From the NCBI GenBank assembly GCA_002900995.3, contig PJEW03000017.1, positions 62,001 to 126,000 of the forward strand: a stretch of 64,000 nucleotides of DNA, read 5' to 3'. The DNA comes from Ganoderma boninense (taxonomy: Eukaryota > Basidiomycota > Agaricomycetes > Polyporales > Polyporaceae). The notes beneath the pieces are model-generated. The model had not been told where the DNA came from. It did not search any database and saw only the letters and a list, made by a program, of their open reading frames with translations. Made by a program: the position numbers and the translations under genes. Below are positions 33,391-45,038 of the stretch, in pieces (position 1 is the stretch's first letter; each line of letters begins with the position of its first letter).

Positions 33391-35707
33391 ATAGGAATCA
33401 GAACCGCAACGCGTGGGGGGCCAATCGCACCGAAAGCCTTCAGTTCAGCATCCAACGTCCAACGATGGCCTGGTGGTAATCGTTCACATACACTGCACAG
33501 TTCCAGAATTGACTCTTCGAGGCTCCAATGCTGATCGCGCCTGCCGTGCTCCCTCCGAGCAAATTTCCGTCGGCGAGTCTGTCCGCAGACGGGTGCTCGC
33601 TTCCGCGGCTTTTTAACACATGTAGCTGCCCGGGATGGAAGGTCCCTTTCATGCTTCTCAACCTTCCGGAAATCTCGCCATTCTTCTCGACCTCATGTCG
33701 TCCTTCCAACGGGTCCTCCGCACATGCTCAATCGTCCCCTAGGACGTCCTCGTCATTTTGAAGTACGAGGCTCTGGGTTGAGATTCTCCTGCTCTGGCAG
33801 TCGTCAGGCATCCGTCCAGTCCACATCTGGACTTACCGCTACTGAACGCATTAAAGCACACCGGACTGGCTGGACGCGCTGGTTTTCTGGAATCTTCTAA
33901 AATTCTGTTCCATTCCATTCAATACATCAAGCAAAGTCAGGCACAGCACTGTAATATAAGCGCGCACGGCTCCACGGCCCAGCTTCGCCATGGGTTGGTG
34001 GCGGGCCGGTCCGGAGTTGCCCCTCAGCTAAGGAAGTGTGCCAAGTGCTTTCGGGTGCTTTCGGGTCCGCTCTCGAATCCGCTCGCATCGCGCAGTCCTT
34101 GCTGCGAGTGTTACCGTGCTACGCTGATGGAGCTCGTATACTTGCTGTCTCTCTGTCTCTCTGTCTCTCTGTCTCTCTGTCTCTCTGTCTCTCTGTCTCT
34201 CTGTCTCTCTGTCTCTCTCTTGCATTTCTTCGCACCACTCGTTCCCACCCATCGTCCGAATACTCTCCTCTTCACAACTCCACACGGCCAGCTCTAGCAC
34301 GCAACTTGCTTTACTGCCAGCTGGCAATCCCTGTACCAAGCGACCTCCAGTTCCGGTCAGGAACGGTATCCTCGTGTTAAGGTGTGTGCCGCAACTGCTC
34401 ACGCAACCTAAGCGCAAATCCGACCCTCTGCTGATTATAACCCAATTTTTCAGACGGCAGCATAACGTCCCTTACGACACAGCACCCGTAGGAAATTACT
34501 ACCATTCGAACGCGAGCCCAGAAAAGGCCAGCAACGTCCGATTGCATCCGTTGGCGGCTTCACATTCCGCACGGACTAAGAGGTGCCCGTAGTCATCCAG
34601 GTAAGCCTTAGGTTCCCGCTCGCGGCTTGATTTCGTTCTGTGGTGAGGGTGTTCGTTTAACAAAGAGGGGAGAGGCGCGCGTCGTCGGCCGCTGGGGTCA
34701 TACATCTCGGTCAGGCACGGTCGATGCTGAAGTCCATCCGGTGTAGCACAGCACAACGGGCATCACATGTGGCGGGGAAGGTGGCCTTTATGGCCTGTCG
34801 TTTATGAACACCGTTGTAGTCCCTACACAGCAGTGCGCACAGTATAACACGCTGGTCGCTTAACGGCTGAGCTAAACATGCGTCGTGGTCGGGCCATTGG
34901 CTGCAATGCCTCTCGACGTTTTCGGGGCACCATCTGTCAGCTCGTGTAGGTTTGTATGAATGTCAACTATCCCGATCCCAGACTCGCTCTGTCCAGGAGC
35001 TAGACGTTTCGGCGGCTCTGCAGTCCGGCGGTAGCTACCATGCCAGTGCAGTGTATGGACGGTTTTCAATAATTAATTTCTTCTCCCTCACTCCCAGGCC
35101 CTGAATACGAGCATGCATCCAATCAGTACCCCTCACGATGCGGTGGAGGCTGCCATCATCCAACATCCAGTCGCGTCAGTGCACAGCACTGTGCAGTCCT
35201 GGCTCGCTCTGCATGACTGCGGCTCGGTGCTCATCTTGTGCCCATCTATGCGATGGCCAGCTCCAGGTCGACAACCTCGCGTCCGAGTCTGTAGATAGGC
35301 TTGCTCGTTCATGCGCCTTGCACTCGTACTGGAACTGCGGAGTTGATTCAGCTCAAGGAAATGAGTAGTTCTCGTTCGGATTGTGAGGCGGGCGGTGGGG
35401 CTGTGGACATGTGCAATCATCCTCGCGGCGTATCACCCGGTGGTCCCGTTCAGGAAGAAAACCACATACGTGGATCTCTGGAGCGTGCGTAGGCGCAGAG
35501 ACACAAGTCCCCGATATACCGCGTTATAGGCCACCGTGAACTTATGTAGCTCCATGTAGTTCACCTGAAGTTTTGTGTGCCCGCGCTGTAAACAGAGAAA
35601 TGCACATAACAGATAATATTTGTCGTAGGATTAAGACGATACAAGATCAGACACTAGCACATTACTGCGTGTACGCCGCTTGGTGGCATACCATCATCCC
35701 ATGCCAA
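33391..35707. other. no recognisable gene
   Basis: About 2.3 kb. Contains the octanucleotide microsatellite at 34143-34219. Short frames at 33440-33761 and 35113-35492 show no motif. No RNA gene noticed. Confidence 0.4.
34143..34219. repeat. (CTCTCTGT)n microsatellite
   Basis: About nine perfect copies of the 8-nt unit CTCTCTGT. All frames through it are open, giving Ser/Leu/Cys-rich nonsense on the plus strand and Arg/Glu-rich on the minus strand. Confidence 0.95.
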
Positions 35708-35763
35708 CTCCTCCAATCCACCCTGTAGACGGCTCCGTGACGTTGCCTACAGGGTTGGAGGGG
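35708..35763. repeat. hairpin (short inverted repeat) at the STE11 break
   Basis: Arms CTCCTCCAATCCACCCTGTAG (35708-35728) and CTACAGGGTTGGAGG (from 35747) pair, apart from a small bulge, around an ~18-nt loop. It starts about 10 nt beyond the probable splice donor at 35773, inside what would be the intron where STE11 homology stops. It may be the end of a small inverted-repeat transposon. Confidence 0.6.
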
Positions 35764-35773
35764 CATTAAGTAC

Positions 35774-38442
35774 CGGCAGGCTCCTCGAACGCGCCGTAAT
35801 TTGCGCAGAATAGAAGTGACAGAGCCGCCAGGACGTACTCCAAGAAGACATTCAGATGATCGTCGTCGATGCAGGAAGCTTAAATACCGTCAGCGGGATC
35901 ATGAGCATTCAGCTGAACTGGAAGGCACCCACAATGGTATTGCACGATGTTTTCGTGGTGCAAATCACGCAAAAGTTCGTTCTCGCGCTCAAGCGCGCTG
36001 AGCGTGGACTTCTTCCGCTCCTGGTTCGGTGCCGAGCCAGTAGACAACTCGACTTGCTTCACCGCCATGAGCAGGCCGGCGGCGTCCATTCCAAGATACA
36101 CCTTCCCAAACGAGCCAGCGCCGATGAGGGCCCCTTTGATCCACTTGATTGTCTTCTCGCCTGTACAGTCGCCATGCAAGTTAGATCGACCACTTGGTCT
36201 GACAACCCCCTGCCGCACTGATGGCGAGACTTACCCTTAGACTCAATGCGTTGTCCAGTGCCCTCATCCTCATCCGTCAGAGTGCCATCCTCACCTTGCT
36301 CTTCCTCATCTTCGTCGTACCCGTCGCCATCGTCCTCTTCGTCCTCTTCCTTCTCGTCCTCCTCATCGTCGCCCTTGATGCTCTGCCTGTCGTCCGGCAC
36401 GTCGACCTTCGTCCACTCGTCCGAGTCTCCCGACTTGGCCGCGGTCTCCTGCCGGCTCTCGACCTCAGCCGTGATCTCGTCCACTGTCGTGAGGCTCGCT
36501 GTATCCGAGCGGTCTCGCTTGCTCCTGAGTTCAGTTATGTAGCTCATACGTTTCGAAGCCGTCGACATGCGTCGCGACGAGCGCACGGAGCTCGTGCTCT
36601 GGCTGTCGGTTAGGTTCAGGGACTCGGACAGGGACTCGGACAGGGACTCGGACGGGAATGCCACGGGCGGCAGAAGGTGCGGGCTTAACGTCGACATGCT
36701 AGCCTGCGGCGGCTTGGGCGTGGTCGCATTCGAGAGGTCGATTGAGTGCCCGTCGTCTGTCGATAGCGACACACGGGATGGGTCGTGCAGGGTGGTCCCC
36801 TCACTGCGCAGTGACGGCTCGGGCGATACCCTATCCACCGATGTGGTCGGCAAAGGAGCCGACGCAGACGATGCCGTCGACATCCTTGCGCATGTAGATG
36901 TCGTACGCTGCGACGCTGAAGCGGCTCTGTGACGGCAGGTTCAAGTTGAACGAGATGATGCTGTCCCGCCTTCCAGGTACGCCGCTCTGCCGCATGATGC
37001 TCTGTCTCCGTGTCCGCTCGAGCACGCGCTTCTCCGTGAACGGGAAGTATTCCTGGAGGTGGTTCGTGATGAGCTCGCTGGGCGGGCGCTGCCCAAAGAA
37101 AATGCGCAATTTCGACGGGCCCTTCAGGAAGCTCTTCGTTGGACTCGCTGAGTCTACCGCGCACGTTGGGGACGGCCCCCCTTTGACTTGGGCCCGCCCC
37201 CTCCGAAGCCTTCGGGCTCTTCTCGGGGATCTTCACGCCTAAGCCGCTCAGGATGCTGACCGAGCTTGCTCGCTTCATTGCCTTGGTGTACACCGGGGGC
37301 TCCGCAGCAAGGGCTTTGTCAAGGGGGTCCTCGTCGTCCGAACCTGATACATGGAGCGTCGGCGTTAGAGACAAATGTCCACACGCTACGCGTGCAACCT
37401 TGTGCAAAAAGAGGCCGTGCTCGCGCGCTGGGTCGTCTGGAGGTGCAAGCATGATCATCTTCAGTTCCGGCTCGCTCAGCGGGCCTCCTGTGGTACCAGA
37501 AAGGCGTGCGTTAGATAACAAATTGAGTTCTTGAGGCCTATTTCAAGGCTTCCGAACACGTACGCGCGTCGTATCGCCCTGGCCCCAGTCCAAGAACGCG
37601 CCCCCATCCGTCGATTGAGAGGCTCCCGTCCTCGGACGAGATAGACTCTGAACCATCGGCGCCGAGCTTGTTAAATTTCTTAAGCGCTTTTATCAGCACC
37701 TCGACACCGCCATTGCAGTCTGCGACGTTTCAGGTCGCCGATTTGCCCTCATCTGGGAGCGTGAACTTTATCAACTTTCTGCGAAAATCGTCCAACGAGG
37801 GATTGTGTGATGGCGTCCCAGGGCGGACGACCGCGGTGAGCCCTCGATATGTCGGCGGTGAAGGGTATGTTGTCGAGTTGTTGCTCCGTTGTGACATGAA
37901 CGACTCCGCGATTGGCGAGAGGCCATGTGCTTGCAGCTGCGAGACCGCGAATGGATGCGGGTTGCGCACGCCTGGTCTTGGCAGCAGCTTCTCGTTGGTT
38001 GGCGTCGATAACGAGTACGAACTGCTCCTCGCGTGTGTGAGGTCCGTCGCTGCGCGGCTCGCGTTACGTACGGGCGGTCGACTAGGAGGGAAAGGTAGGG
38101 GAGAAGTCGATCTGCTAGGCGTCCGTAGGTCCCGATTCCCTTGTCGTGGGTCAGAAGGCAATCCATATCCGGACCAGCTGGAACCAGATGTCTGCGAAGA
38201 TGGGGTGAGTAAGCCAGCCGGGGGCAGTGATGGCGGCGCCTCTGGGAGAGTGGGCGTACGTCGTCCGGACGCCCCAGGGGTGCCCGGTGGGTGGTGTAGG
38301 TTTCGAGGCGTCCGGGCGATAGGAGGAAGAGGGGGCTGTCACGGGGGGGAGGTGGGAGAGGAGGAAGGTTCATGCAATTGTGCACTGTGGTCGCCGTTCC
38401 GTGCTGCGCTGCACTATTAGGGGGTACTGGAAGGGGGCGCAT
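35774..38442 (-). pseudogene. STE11: STE11-type MAPKKK, 5' part (regulatory region and N-lobe)
   Basis: STE11 is the MAPKKK of the pheromone/filamentation MAPK cascade. The start is the ATG at 38442 (MRPLPVPP). A Pro-rich N-terminus is followed by LEDFRRKL-like SLDDFRRKLIKFTLPDEG (about 37740-37790), the start of the Ras-binding-like domain, and PLSEPELKMIMLAPPDDP. Then come a Ser-rich linker, an acidic stretch and the kinase N-lobe with glycine loop GAGSFGKVYLG, lysine motif MAVKQVEL and ELLRDLHHENIVQY. After an intron, DDDHLNVFLEYV and NYGAFEEP follow with a frame slip, and homology stops at a donor-like GTACTT near 35773. The first part also changes frame between exons near 38200 and 37100. 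The C-lobe is absent here; it lies at 44129-44694. Confidence 0.7.
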
Positions 38443-39322
38443 GTTGCCCCCTATCCGTGCCGAATCCTGGCCATCTCGTACGAGTCGAGGGAGGCCGGAT
38501 GAGCCGCTGTTGGGCGGCAGGTAAAGCGGCGCTGGACGAACATACCAGCTCGTGGAAAGAAAGGGGGCCGTCCAGAGAGAGCGAGCGGCCGCCGCTTCCG
38601 ACACGTCATTGGAATAACACCCTACGTCGTGCCCGACAACGGCGTCAGAATCCCTGACAGCGATCGTAGTCAGCAACGACAGGCATGACCGAAGCGAATC
38701 GGGCCACGTACCGGAGCAGTTGGTCGTGGACTCACCACGCCCGTGCCCACGCGAGCGACAAGGCCTCCGAGCCACCGAGCCTCCAAAGCCCGACTACATA
38801 GGACAAGACCAAAGACCAGAGTCCCCAAGTTAAACCAATAAACCAGAGAAACAATCCAGGCTATGACAGAGCAACCCGACAGGCTACAGCAGCATCGGGG
38901 CTCGGAGTGGATGGAGGACGGAGACAGACTAACAGCCGCGAAGCGGTAGGAGCGTGTGCATTGACGCTCGTGTTTAGGGCCGGCTCAAGTGGACTGCCGG
39001 GAATGTTGCTGACGGCTCGCTTCGAGCAGGACTTGCTCCAGTCCTTTTCCAGCCTCGCATTCAACGCTCAAATGCTATATGACATTGGATACGACCATGA
39101 GACTTGTAGCTTGCTGAGAGGTGAAGGTCTACTGCCAATAATCTCAGTTAGTCCCGTTTAGTGCCCAGTTATTCTAATTGATCGAATCTCTTTAGCGATG
39201 GAGGTTTTTCCTGATGTCGCCCTACGCTGCAACCCCACTATCCGCGTCGTCGTTGGGCATCGGTCACTATCCCCCTAACGTCCAGCTTCCCCGGGCTCGG
39301 GGTTTCCTTACCAACCGACTAC
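38443..39322. other. no recognisable gene
   Basis: Divergent flank: upstream of the STE11 part (minus) and of the ferric-reductase remnant (plus). Frames at 38861-39161 on both strands have no motif. The upstream exon(s) of the ferric reductase, including its membrane domain, were not found. Confidence 0.4.
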
Positions 39323-40931
39323 GTGCCCCCTCCTGGCTTCGTTCATGCGGAACTGCTTCCTGGGCGCAGAGTGCGTCTACGCATAGTGACGCCTGGGTAC
39401 TTGACTTGGGCTCCTGGACAGCACTTCCTCATCTCTATCCCCGCGATCACCCGATTCACGTCACATCCGTTCACCACCGCCTCCATCTGCGACGAGCAGA
39501 ATCAGTACGACGACGGCTGTGTGCTTGTCTTCCTCATTCGGGCGAAGGGTGGATGGACGAAGGATCTTTGGGACACCATCGCGATCATGCATGCACGCGG
39601 CCAGCAGATCATGCGTCACGCTCATGCCCTCTGCACAGGTCGTGTCCAGTGGTGCGCGCCGATTCACCGGAAGTGCATGGAGGTCCTGGGTCCGTCTCAG
39701 CTACAGATCGACATCTTCGTGACAAACGTCAGGCCAGAGGCTGCTTCCGACCGTCCCGCGTCCCCGTCACGGGTCTCGTTTGCCCCTCTACCTACGAATC
39801 GCCTGGCTGACCTAGAGCCGCCGCGACCTGGGTTCGCTCGACCTGAGTTCAGGGCGTCCATCTCATCGGAGGAGAGCGCGGAGCATGAAGACAGCGACCT
39901 GGACCTGAGCTACTACACCGACATGGTGCAGGACCAAGGGGAACTTGGGTACGAGGAGCATGTACTCGACCTGACAAACTGGGAAGGCGACGATGACACA
40001 CATTTGCCCGGCGAGGCGCAGTTCCACCTCTTCATCAAGAAGGAAGGCAGGTGGCGGCGGGTCTTCTCGCGTCGACAGTCCTCTTCTGGTACGCCCCGGA
40101 AGGAGAAGCTCGTACAGAGTTTGTCGCGTGGGGACTTGGATGGGCCACTAGCAAGCCAGTCCACTGTGCAGCTCGTGAAGAAGCGGGACCCCAGTGTCCA
40201 GCCTCCGCCGATCATCACGAACCTGCCGCACCCACTCAGGCCCAGCATAGAGGGGATCAGTGCAAGTCGGTCGAGTATTGACACGGCGACGCTTCGTCAG
40301 AGTCAGAGTACGGAAGGCCATATGGATAGCTACGCAAGTCTCAAGACACCAAACAGTGCCATTCCCTTGCTGGACTCTGCGTGCTCTCCGTTATCCCCGA
40401 TGCACCCATCCAGCTCTATCTCTAGCGCTAGTCTAGGGAAGAAGCGGTTTTCGCAGCTGTCGCATATCTCGGAACAGAGCAGCGCGTTCCTCATGCCGCG
40501 TTCACTGTCGCGCCTCAGCCAGTGGACGGACACGGACACACGTTCGCGGCGCTGGTGCCGCGCGGGGAAGTCGAGAGCGTGCGGGAGCAGCTCCGGCTGA
40601 ACTTGGACGAGCGCGAGGCGGAGGACGTGGGCGTCATGGCGGAGCATGCAAGACCAGGCAAGCCGAAGTTCGATCGCATACTGGCTAATGAGGTCGAGCG
40701 GGCGAAGGGCGCGATCGCTGTCGCATGTGAGTGGCACTTTCTTGCCGTGGCTCTGGGTACTGGCGCGGTCGCGATGCTGAATGGACACTGTTGCGGTTCG
40801 CAAGTTGTGGCCCGACGTCGCTGGACGCGGTGATGCGGAAGGTCATCGCTGCACAGATAGATCCCCAGAGAGTGCGGCGGGGGGACATGCGCGGGTCGAT
40901 CGCGCTGTTCTCGGAGGAGTTTTCGTACTGA
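39323..40931 (+). pseudogene. ferric reductase C-terminal part, internally deleted
   Basis: Fungal FRE enzymes pass electrons from NADPH through FAD and haems to extracellular ferric iron. The sequence starts in the FAD-binding domain (AELLPGRRVRLRIVTPG, APGQHFLISIPAI) with the FAD motif HPFTTASI. It jumps from IAIMHARGQQ to RVQWCAPIHRKCME, so the stretch that normally carries the NADPH-binding glycine loop is missing. A long acidic/Ser-rich insert follows. Near 40528 the frame slips to HTFAALVPRGEVES, and the C-terminal CGPTSLDAVMRKVI and IALFSEEFSY-stop follow after a damaged intron. The transmembrane haem domain is absent. Non-functional as it stands. Confidence 0.7.
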
Positions 40932-41319
40932 GACCGTCTCCACTCTGTTGGCGTATGGTTGGTGACGTTCGCGACTTTATTTCGCTGCCGTTCTTTGACA
41001 CGCTCCCTTACGATATCGCCGCCCCCCTATATCCACCGTAGACGATGCGAGACGTCGCCAGGGTATGGCGTTGGTCAGTAGACCTGACAGTAGCACTTTC
41101 AGCTATTCGCTCGGATTTCAGACTTGGACAAGCTGGACTGTTATTTTTTGATAGGCATACGAACACATGATGCAGCGACCCAGCACTGTGATTCTACCAT
41201 CCTTACACTCGCACTCCTGTTTCTGTCTTGTAGGACGCCATACACTATCCGATCATTATGTTAGACGCAACACTTAAACCTGGACAGAGTACCATTTGGT
41301 AGGCTCATAAAACAGGAGC
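40932..41319. other. intergenic, upstream of TRM1
   Basis: About 390 nt between the ferric-reductase remnant and the TRM1 start. Presumably holds the former TRM1 promoter. No clear TATA element was identified. Confidence 0.4.
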
Positions 41320-43917
41320 ATGAGCGCCTTTCCGCGAAGGTTGTTGAAGCGCGCGACGAGCGACTGTTGGGCTGCAGCTACTTGGTACTCGCAGAGTACT
41401 CCCGTTCTCGCGAAACTGTTTGCTCTTGCTGGCCGCCATCTCTCTGGGCCTCTGTGCCTCACTCGTTCTTGTCCACTACCAGGGCCACGCGTTGTCCATC
41501 TATCATTTCGCAAGATGAGCGCGTCTACACCTGCATCGTCCTCGTTCACCGTGCCAGAGGGCTTTACGCTGCACAAGGAGAACACGTCCGCCATTCTCTT
41601 ACCGGCGTCCAACGACACGTTCCTCAATCCGGTGCAAGAATTCAACCATGATCTGAGTGTCGCGTCCATTCGGACGTGGGGCGACCTCATGAACGAGGAG
41701 AAGGAGAGAAAATGGAGGCAGACTCTGGAGAGGCGCGCCCAGAAGGCGGAGGCTCACAAGGCCAAGAAGGCGAAAAGTGAGTCGCGTCTTGCTGGAGTAT
41801 CGTGCGTCCATGAATCTGAGCAGGACTATACTACAGCGCAGGAAAATGAGAATGTGGAGGCCCTCTCAGCTGAGCAGCCTCCTGCAGACGGATCGGCGCC
41901 ACAACCCGCGGACGCTCAGGCCCCTCCAGAGGTGAGCACATACGGATCCTCAGTAACTGTGTTCATTTCTGATTTGATCAATTGCGCGATGGGTTCTAGT
42001 TCCGTCCCTACCAATTTGTCGTTTTGGAGGCGTTGTCTGCCACTGGACTGCGTTCAATGCCAACGAGATCCCACTCATCAAGCACGTCCTTTCGATTGAT
42101 TCATCTGAAGTAGCAGATTCATCCGTTGCTTAGATATGTCATTGCGAATGACTTGTCTCCAGAAGCGGTTGAAGCTATTCGTCGGAATATTGAGCTCAAC
42201 GATTTGCATGACAAGGAGGGTGCATCCACGGAAGGATCCTCGGAAAAGGTCGTGAGGCCAGCGAAGGTGAGAGTAAACGGAGGCGACGCATGGTAGGTGT
42301 TAGACGGATATCTGTTTTCTGGCAGAGCGATGCTCATCTAAACCAGCGCGTTGATGTACAACCACCGCACAGAACGTAATCGAGTGGACGTTGTTGACCT
42401 CGACCCCTATGGGACTGCAGCGCCCTTTGTTGACGCCTCCGTGCAATGCGTTAACGACGGTGGTATGTTGGGATGAAGTTTCGGTGCCTTTGTAATTAAT
42501 AAGGACTCTTCGTCATAGGTCTGCTTTGCGTCACATGTACAGACATGTCCGTATTAGCCACGACGAACTACCCTGATAAAATGGTAAGTTGTGCCTCTTT
42601 AAATGCCACAGCGCCTATTAATTCTCGATAGTTTCTCGAAGTACGGGGGCGCCCCTGTCAAAGCAGAATATTGCCACGAAGCCGTACGTCAGGGAACCCA
42701 TGGATGTACATAGTTCTCATCCAGGTCCGCAGGCCCTTCGGCTCGTCCTTCATACCCTCGCCACCTCCGCTGCAAGACATGGCCGCTATATTGAGCCTCT
42801 GCTATCTTTATCCATCGATTTTTACGTCCGCCTCTTTGTTCGCGTCCACTCGTCGCCAATTGACGTCAAGAAGGTCTTCAGGTACGCTCTCCTGTCAAAT
42901 ATACCTCACTGCACTGCCAACGGCATCCCAACTTAGCAAAACTGCCGTCTACTACAGTATGCACCGGGTGCTAGTCGTTCTACGAACAGCCGCTCGGCCG
43001 CATGGTCGAGAACGTGAGTCAGAAAGGGAACACTAGTCTCCACTTCAAGGCACGCACCGGTCCCCCGGTCTCAGAGCGTTGCCCCGAGTGCAATTCGGCC
43101 CTCCACGTACGTGGCCATCTTTTTATTCTGCGAGTATGCGCGGTGGACCAATTTGAATGTGTGCAGGCAGCCGGTCCAATGTGGTCAGGGCCTATCCACG
43201 ACCGAACATTCGTGGCCCGCTTGCTCAGCCACGTTGAGGCCAACGAGGACGAGTACGGTACGTGGGCACGGATGAAGGGCATGCTCACAGTGGCCAATGA
43301 GGTCAGTGGACAGCACTGGGAAAACATTTCTCTGTCATCGCTCACCTGGCACGTCGTCCGCTTCGCAGGAACTCGACACGCCGTTCTACTTCACCCCTTC
43401 GAAGGCCTCGAGCCACTTTCATTGCGTGTGCCCGAGCTTGGATGAGACTGCGTGAGTGTCTCAACAGCGGCGTGTTTTCATATTCTGGTATGCTGGACGT
43501 TCCAGTTGGCTGACGCATGATATCCGATGATGCACAGCTCGGCATTGCTGCACGCTGGTCATAAGATCTCCCGTTCACACGCGTGTGCAGGGTCATTGAA
43601 AACGACTGCGACACATGCAGACATCCATGACATCTTCCGTTCTTGGATTAAACTCACCCGGTAAAAATGAACAAGATTTCGGAACACTCGCCCGCGAGGC
43701 AATTGCTCAGCAAGGAACCCAAGTATGTGCCTCTCCCGACACGTTGACACTCGTCATTTATGATCGCCCTAGAATCGAAGCAAACTTCAAGCGGCATCCA
43801 GATTCCGTTACGCCCTCTTCCAAGGTCAAGTTGGTGCGATATCAGCAGAACCCGACACCAAACTGGGGCCCGGGCGCGAAACCTAGGGGGAAGCGGAAGA
43901 GAAGCGACGACGATTGA
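41320..43917 (+). pseudogene. TRM1: TRM1, tRNA (guanine26-N2)-dimethyltransferase, disabled
   Basis: Trm1 makes dimethylguanosine at position 26 of tRNAs. Nearly the whole multi-exon gene is recognisable: FTLHKENTSAILLPASND, NPVQEFNHDLSVASIRTW, VVLEALSATGLRS (SAM-binding region), [29 protein letters not shown] (catalytic loop), [24 protein letters not shown], a zinc-site Cys pair and CPEC, GPMWSGPIHD, and the basic end KRKRSDDD. Lesions: a frame-shifted stretch after LRS (about 42045-42080), an extra A near 42578-42581, a shift near 42955, a TAG at 42972-42974 where Gln is expected between the zinc Cys and SFYEQ, and a shift near 43660. Two in-frame ATGs (41320 and 41515) recall the dual-start arrangement of yeast TRM1. 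Confidence 0.85.
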
Positions 43918-44128
43918 TAGCACAACAATGAGATGATATTCCGTAGCTTGACCATTCTACAAAGCGTGCTCTCTCCGTGGGGTGAAAGGAGTACAAACAC
44001 GGGAACCCGACGACCGACTAGATGTGCTGCTGCTAGATAATAAAATAACCCGTGCGGTTGCCCTGAGATGATTATCGAGAGCTTCGTTCCGAGGAAATGT
44101 GCGTAGAGACTGTGGGGTGGTAATTCTA

Positions 44129-44694
44129 CTACCCGAAAGGCCCTGGGGTGCTCGCGATCCAGGGGTGCTTCAGTAGGCCTGCGGCGGACGGGCGAAGCTC
44201 GTGGTCGAGCTCGAACGTGAGTTCCAGGAAGCTGACGCGTCCGCCGAGATATCCGGCGGAATGGTGGGTTTCGCCTTCGCGGAGCCGACCTTGAGGATCG
44301 CCTGCATTTGTGAGAGATGCGGCCACGGGTGCTCTCCGGTCAACATCTCGACGACTAAGCAACCCACGCTCCATATGTCCGCCTTGAACGTGTATGCAGT
44401 TTGCTTCACGACCTCGGGCGCCATCCAGAAGACCGAACCTTGGAGCGATGGACGATGTGCCCGGTTGCCAGGCATCAGGTCTGGAGGTGGGGTCATGAGC
44501 ACTGGATTTCATGCATGAGGATGGGAAGCACTCACTGTCCTCGACCTTCTTTGAAATACCGAAGTCAGAGATCTTGATGCCGCCCTTATTGTCAACAAGC
44601 ATGTTCGCGCCCTCGATATCTCGGTGGATGATATCACGCTCGTGAAGGTAGTTGAGACCGAGGAGAATCTGCCGGACCCAATTCCGCACCAAAG
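44129..44694 (-). pseudogene. STE11: STE11-type kinase, 3' part (C-lobe)
   Basis: Homology begins directly after a splice acceptor (GTGCAG) at 44694 with [20 protein letters not shown]. It continues through the catalytic loop, [13 protein letters not shown] with DFG intact, and, after an intron, [20 protein letters not shown] and [20 protein letters not shown]. The frame then slips near 44240, after which [17 protein letters not shown] and LLKHPWI follow to a stop at 44129. The catalytic loop reads HRDIEGAN: the codon at 44612-44614 is GAG, so the invariant Lys is Glu. The phase at its first exon fits the last exon of the 35774-38442 fragment. It lies upstream of that fragment, so the order is inverted relative to a normal gene. 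Confidence 0.75.
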
Positions 44695-45038
44695 CTGCAC
44701 CACTTGCCATCCAGACAGGAACTTGGAATCTGGATTTGGGGGTGTGCAGAGCACACCATCGCCCATGAACCAGTATTAGCACGTACCGCAGCAAATATAG
44801 TCGCGAGCGTTGCCACGCGAGTGGGACGGAACTGGGCGGTTAGTTGGAGTCCGATGCCGTCAATTTTGCGGAACCACTGATCCCATAGCGCGTGGGTTCC
44901 AGGGTTACGATCGCGTTCCGGATGAAGGCGGCCACGGTGCCAACGTTCTGTACACGTCCAGCGGCGTCAGTCATGCGTCCGAACTTGGAATGCAATTCGG
45001 TACCGGGCTTACTGGTTCCCTGGTTGTGAAAGATTGGT

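Noticed and set aside
34100..34420. Ser/Leu/Cys-rich and Arg/Glu-rich frames
   Set aside because: They are produced by the CTCTCTGT microsatellite.
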